In this document: one piece after another, positions 7,701 through 9,574 of the stretch | Position numbering within the stretch: position 1 is the stretch's first letter | Layout of the letters: each line of letters starts with the position of its first letter | Assembly (NCBI GenBank): GCA_964647785.1 | Contig: CAZYJD010000077.1 | Coordinates: forward strand, 1-9,574 | Direction of reading: 5' to 3' | Source: CAZYJD01 sp964647785 | GTDB taxonomy: Bacteria; Bacteroidota; Bacteroidia; NS11-12g; UBA9320 | DNA length: 9,574 bases | The notes under the pieces: model-generated | What the model was told of the DNA's origin: nothing | The model's input: only the letters and a program-made list of their open reading frames with translations | Databases searched by the model: none | Made by a program: the position numbers and the translations under genes

Positions 7701-8962
7701 GCCACCAGCACATGCAACATGCCTTCTACCATGATTACCGCTCCATCGACAACAATACCAAAATCAATGGCACCCAATGACATCAAGTTTGCACTTACAC
7801 CAAACAAATTCATTAGAATCAGGGCAAAAAGCATGCTTAAAGGAATGATAGAAGCCACAATCAATCCAGCTCTGAGGTTGCCTAAAAGCGCTATGAGCAC
7901 AAGGATTACAATGATTCCACCTTCAGCCAGGTTTTTAATGACCGTTTTAATGGTTTTACCCACAAGTACACTTCTATCCAGGTAGGGATAAATTTCGATC
8001 CCCGGAGGCAAAGACTGTTGCACGCGCTCCATGCGTTTTTTAACCTCTTCGAGTGTTTTCATCGAGTTGGCGTCTTTAAGCATGAGGGTTATCCCTCCCA
8101 CCACATCACCATTTCCATCCATGCTCATGGCGCCATACCGACGTGGATGGCCCATTCGCACCTTCCCTAATAAGCCAAGGGTTACTGGAACTTCATCGCG
8201 CACCAAGATCAGCGTATTTTCTATATCTGATGCATTTTGCATCATGCCGCGGGTTCTGATGTAGAAGGCCATTCCGTCTTTTTCTACATAACTCCCTCCT
8301 GAGTTTTCATTATTTTGTTCAAGGGCTCTTCCTACTTCATCTACGGTGATATTCATGGCTTGAAGTTTCTGCGGGTCAAGTGCCAGTTCATATTGTTTTA
8401 AGAACCCTCCAAAACTGCTCACCTCAATGATTCCTTCTAAGCCCGAAAGTTGTCTTTTCACCACCCAATCCTGAAGGGTTCGCAGTTCCATTGGACCATA
8501 CGCCTGCTCATAGCCGGGTTTGAGTTGAAGCACATATTGATATATTTCTCCCAGCCCGGTGGTAATGGGCATAAGTTCTGGGATGCCCATGCCCTCAGGA
8601 ATATCTCCGCTTGCCATATCCGACTGTTCTTTAACCAATTGTCGAGCATCGAGAATGGGTATATCTTCATCAAATACCACCGTAATAACGGATAATCCGT
8701 AGCGCGAAATGGAGCGAATTTCCTGCACCCCCGGCAAGTTGTTTAAAGAAATTTCCAGGGGATAGGTTACGTATTGTTCGACCTCCTGGGGTGCAAGTTG
8801 CGGACTTCTTGTTACCAATTGCACCTGATTATTTGTTATATCCGGAACGGCATCTACAGAGATATTTCGGACCGAATATATACCGGCCCCTATGAGCAGA
8901 CCTACTGCTGCCATTACGAGCCATTTATTGTGAATACTAAATTGAATGATTTTGTTAAACAT
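4697..8962 (-). CDS. czcA: CzcA-type heavy-metal RND permease fused to TolC-type outer-membrane channel
   Basis: A 1421-residue fusion. Residues 1-1030 are a heavy-metal-efflux RND proton antiporter: a first helix at about 14-30, a periplasmic porter region, helices from about 343 to 500, a second porter region from about 556, and helices from about 872 to 1026. The TM4 motif GAID400FGIVVD406GAVIMVE413 carries the acidic residues equivalent to the CzcA proton relay. Residues matching the CusA methionine triad appear to be Q572, D623 and E672, and the CusA TM11 glutamate site reads GVAVLNG, as in CzcA-type divalent-cation pumps. Residues 1031-1051 resemble a signal peptide ending in ANA. Residues 1052-1421 form an outer-membrane-factor domain with beta-strand motifs YLSLSQSIPNP and GWFAGLEIPIL plus long helices. 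Such fusions are known in Bacteroidota. I chose the ATG at 8962 because it starts the standard MFNKIIQFSIHNKW N-terminus; the frame stays open upstream to 9082 but that stretch overlaps the preceding gene and lacks family character. The start lies 77 bp after the upstream gene's stop. Confidence 0.93.
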   Translation of the reverse strand: MFNKIIQFSIHNKWLVMAAVGLLIGAGIYSVRNISVDAVPDITNNQVQLVTRSPQLAPQEVEQYVTYPLEISLNNLPGVQEIRSISRYGLSVITVVFDEDIPILDARQLVKEQSDMASGDIPEGMGIPELMPITTGLGEIYQYVLQLKPGYEQAYGPMELRTLQDWVVKRQLSGLEGIIEVSSFGGFLKQYELALDPQKLQAMNITVDEVGRALEQNNENSGGSYVEKDGMAFYIRTRGMMQNASDIENTLILVRDEVPVTLGLLGKVRMGHPRRYGAMSMDGNGDVVGGITLMLKDANSMKTLEEVKKRMERVQQSLPPGIEIYPYLDRSVLVGKTIKTVIKNLAEGGIIVILVLIALLGNLRAGLIVASIIPLSMLFALILMNLFGVSANLMSLGAIDFGIVVDGAVIMVEGMLHVLVAGYAGQKIAAAKMDELIVQSSSGIIRSAAFGVLIILVVFVPVLTLSGIEGKMFRPMAQTVGFAITGALLLSLTYVPVVSSWLLRTGRGSSAFSNRLIGRLQAWYKPALGRALQRPLLTMMLAFTLFIGSIGVFLRMGSEFIPTLEEGDLAMQLSVRPGSSLAQSLSTCGEAERILLREFPEVKHVVSKIGTAEVPTDPMSIEDADVMIILKEKDEWVSADNREDLVEKMKNSLAHLDASIEFTQPIQLRFNELISGAKTDLAVKIFGENPKLLRTYAVKAAALLKSIEGAADVKVETTDGLQQWQVVYDRQRMKRYGVSIQAANEVVRTAYAGMELGQIFEDERKFDLVMRFAPSWQTRPDLRMLHVRAANGQLIPLSELASIEQQTGPSQISREDAKRRIGIGVNVRERDIASFVNDSRSLLSEKLNLPPGYYVVYGGQFESLENARRRLAIAVPIALILILLLLYSAFGSMKQAVMVFSAVPLSAIGGILALYLRGMPFSISAGIGFIALFGVAVLNGIVLVNQLNELKQKEYTSFGELVVKGALSRLRPVLITAAVASLGFLPMALSTGSGAEVQKPLATVVIGGLITSTLLTLLVLPAIYYRFEKKSFKAAAMIVLLLALFVPDANAQESIKLTREKAEQMLENNLMIKSRALEMNIIQQQQKAQWSLGSTQFEYQYGQINFEGKDQYLSLSQSIPNPLKMKKGSNALQAELQYTKAGNHLYKRQLLRDLRLQYDAWLFYFENIRVLDSSLFWIDKAVKHGELMREEGLLNPTELLPLKSLQTTYLQRRMAMQQKWYEAELTLKLMLAVSAPISTNDHFKVLEAASILGDSISNAIQSFYQEGTLLFEKQLEKERSNLLPDFQLGYFQQSLNLSPGFSGWFAGLEIPILQRANYKQIKVVQLQAEQFSLQKEQELLESQLQIDQLKQRIAQLIPFLTTSNNDRMAGFLLLQLQEGLISTTEASVLLAQHANNQLDHLELIFMHNQNLIQLEYHVQTK
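5810..5878 (-). other. Internal signal-peptide-like linker in the CzcA-TolC fusion
   Basis: This stretch encodes residues 1029-1051 of the fusion: a basic start (KKSFK), a hydrophobic core (AAAMIVLLLALFV) and an A-N-A motif followed by QES, which is a good match to a type I signal peptidase site. RND permeases end on the cytoplasmic side, so a thirteenth helix is needed here to put the channel domain into the periplasm. The only internal Met (ATG at 5854) lies inside the hydrophobic core, too late for a normal separate signal peptide. The layout looks like two genes joined by loss of the stop codon and of the second start. Cleavage is inferred from the motif only. Confidence 0.65.
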
Positions 8963-9039
8963 ATGATCTGTTTTAAGCCAAGTAAGAAAATGCGACTCCC
9001 GTTTATTGGGAATACGCCGAATGGTAAAAGGGGCAAAAA

Positions 9040-9411
9040 TCAGATTAAAGGCGGAGCCCGGCCTGCAGACTTTCGCACCCAAGCAGAAGGACTATGGGTG
9101 ATTACAATGGGAGCATGCTGAAAGATGCGACCACATAAAATTTCAAGCGAACCATTGAATGCATCGCTTTTCAGAAACTCCAGGGAAGTTTTGCAGACCC
9201 CTTGGGTGGGATAAAAATCCTCCAGATGGCCTTCCTGCATGTCATTGATTACAAGAAAGTGCCATAATTCTTCCATTTCCTGCGAGGAAAGGTCGATGCG
9301 CTCGTGCACTGAATCGGCAGCAAGGTGTTCGTGGCAATGAGGAAAGAGGTTGTGCAGGAGAAGAATTGCTCCAGCCAGCAATAATGTTATGCTTTTAAAC
9401 CACCGCCACAT
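9040..9411 (-). CDS. Small exported or membrane-anchored His/Cys-rich protein at head of metal operon
   Basis: A 123-residue protein starting at ATG 9411 (MWRWFKSITLLLAGAILLL). An upstream in-frame TTG at 9435 would add eight residues but gives a less natural signal sequence and overlaps a possible promoter box. After one hydrophobic segment (residues 7-19) comes HNLFPHCHEHL, a dense His/Cys cluster (residues 20-30) at the expected periplasmic face. More His, Cys and acidic residues follow (HERIDLSSQEMEELWHF, VCKT, ILCGRIFQHAP), ending in GRAPPLI. There is no clear signal peptidase site, so it may stay anchored. The position as first gene ahead of pump and adaptor, together with the His/Cys content, suggests periplasmic metal binding or sensing; this is inference. 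I recall similar short proteins with an N-terminal HxxxPHxHxH-type motif next to CusA/CzcA genes in Bacteroidota but cannot name a defined family. Confidence 0.75.
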   Translation of the reverse strand: MWRWFKSITLLLAGAILLLHNLFPHCHEHLAADSVHERIDLSSQEMEELWHFLVINDMQEGHLEDFYPTQGVCKTSLEFLKSDAFNGSLEILCGRIFQHAPIVITHSPSAWVRKSAGRAPPLI

Positions 9412-9415
9412 GTGG

Positions 9416-9423
9416 CAAAGATA
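9416..9423 (-). promoter_or_regulatory. Possible Bacteroidota -7 promoter box (TATCTTTG)
   Basis: On the minus strand TATCTTTG fits the TAnnTTTG -7 consensus of the Bacteroidota housekeeping sigma factor exactly. It ends five bases before the ATG at 9411, so transcription would begin at or next to the start codon and give a leaderless mRNA. No TTTG -33 element sits at the usual spacing; that position is instead occupied by one arm of an inverted repeat. It could be an activator-dependent promoter, or a chance match. Confidence 0.3.
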
Positions 9424-9440
9424 AGTGAAAAGCAATTGAC

Positions 9441-9480
9441 CTCATGCAGCAGACCTGTGCAATGGAATTGCGTGCATGAG
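9441..9480. promoter_or_regulatory. Nested inverted repeats upstream of the efflux operon, candidate operator
   Basis: CTCATGCA (9441-9448) and TGCATGAG (9473-9480) are a perfect 8-bp inverted repeat with a 24-base spacer. Inside it lies a second dyad, GCAAT-GGA-ATTGC (9459-9471). The element is 30-69 bp upstream of the first gene's ATG, and its proximal arm falls roughly where a -33 promoter element would be. The position fits a regulator binding site for metal-responsive control, but no regulator gene is seen in the window. The outer repeat could also form an RNA hairpin serving as a terminator for whatever gene ends at 9494, though no U-tract follows. Confidence 0.4.
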
Positions 9481-9493
9481 ATTGTTCTCCGAA

Positions 9494-9574
9494 TTAAGGC
9501 ATTGGGTAAATTTTATGCAGCCGGCTCAGGGATGCCTCATTTTTCAAAAGAGCCGCAGAAGACTCGGGTATTAA
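9494..9574 (-). CDS. Possible 3' end of an upstream minus-strand gene (partial)
   Basis: The minus strand is open from the right edge for 26 codons and ends in TAA at 9496-9494. The other two minus-strand frames have stops within this stretch. The residues (about PESSAALLKNEASLSRLHKIYP) could form an amphipathic C-terminal helix of a real protein. If real, the gap to the metal operon is 82 bp and contains the inverted repeats. The piece is too short to assign a family, and chance openness cannot be excluded. One plus-strand frame is also open here. Confidence 0.3.
   Translation of the reverse strand, partial: LIPESSAALLKNEASLSRLHKIYPMP

Noticed and set aside
8983..9019. Short hairpin (ATTCCC/GGGAGT on the minus strand) between the His/Cys-rich gene and the pump gene
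   Set aside because: The stem is only six pairs including a wobble, with no T-run, so it is too weak to call a terminator or regulator.
8963..9082. 40-codon N-terminal extension of the RND fusion
   Set aside because: It overlaps the end of the His/Cys-rich gene, has no RND character, and the normal family N-terminus begins at the ATG at 8962.

Overview
The window looks like chromosomal DNA from a member of the Bacteroidota. The evidence is the set of gene families (a DUF4175-type coiled-coil membrane protein and a CzcA-type pump fused to a TolC-type channel), the lack of strong Shine-Dalgarno sequences, and a TAnnTTTG-like -7 box. Nothing in the sequence fixes the genus. No rRNA, tRNA, CRISPR array, insertion sequence or phage gene was seen.

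Layout. On the plus strand, bases 1-3099 hold the 3' part of a very large gene whose start lies left of the window. It encodes a membrane-anchored protein with an extracytoplasmic beta-rich region and a very long Lys/Glu/Gln/Met-rich coiled coil. A 158-bp convergent gap (3100-3257) follows and contains a 9-bp hairpin. Everything from 3258 to about 9411 is on the minus strand and reads as one heavy-metal efflux operon. In transcription order it contains: a small exported or anchored His/Cys-rich protein (9411-9040); a 1421-residue fusion of an HME-RND permease to an outer-membrane channel (8962-4697); a lipoprotein periplasmic adaptor overlapping it by 17 bp (4713-3616); a possible tiny one-helix membrane protein that may be frameshifted (about 3580-3473); and a DUF2892 two-helix membrane protein (3461-3258). 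Upstream, 9412-9493 looks like the control region, with nested inverted repeats and a possible -7 box. The last 81 bases may hold the 3' end of another minus-strand gene.

How the genes work together. The fusion and the adaptor supply all three parts of a tripartite pump: inner-membrane proton antiporter, periplasmic adaptor and outer-membrane channel. From remembered family alignments, the pump keeps the CzcA proton-relay acidic residues but lacks the three CusA copper/silver methionines. This favours divalent cations (Zn, Co, Cd or Ni) over Cu/Ag. The His/Cys-rich protein at the head of the operon is a plausible metal-binding accessory or sensor, but no function is established from sequence. 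The most unusual feature is a complete signal-peptide-like segment inside the fusion, exactly at the pump/channel junction. It raises the question of whether the polypeptide is cleaved after export or stays as one chain across both membranes.
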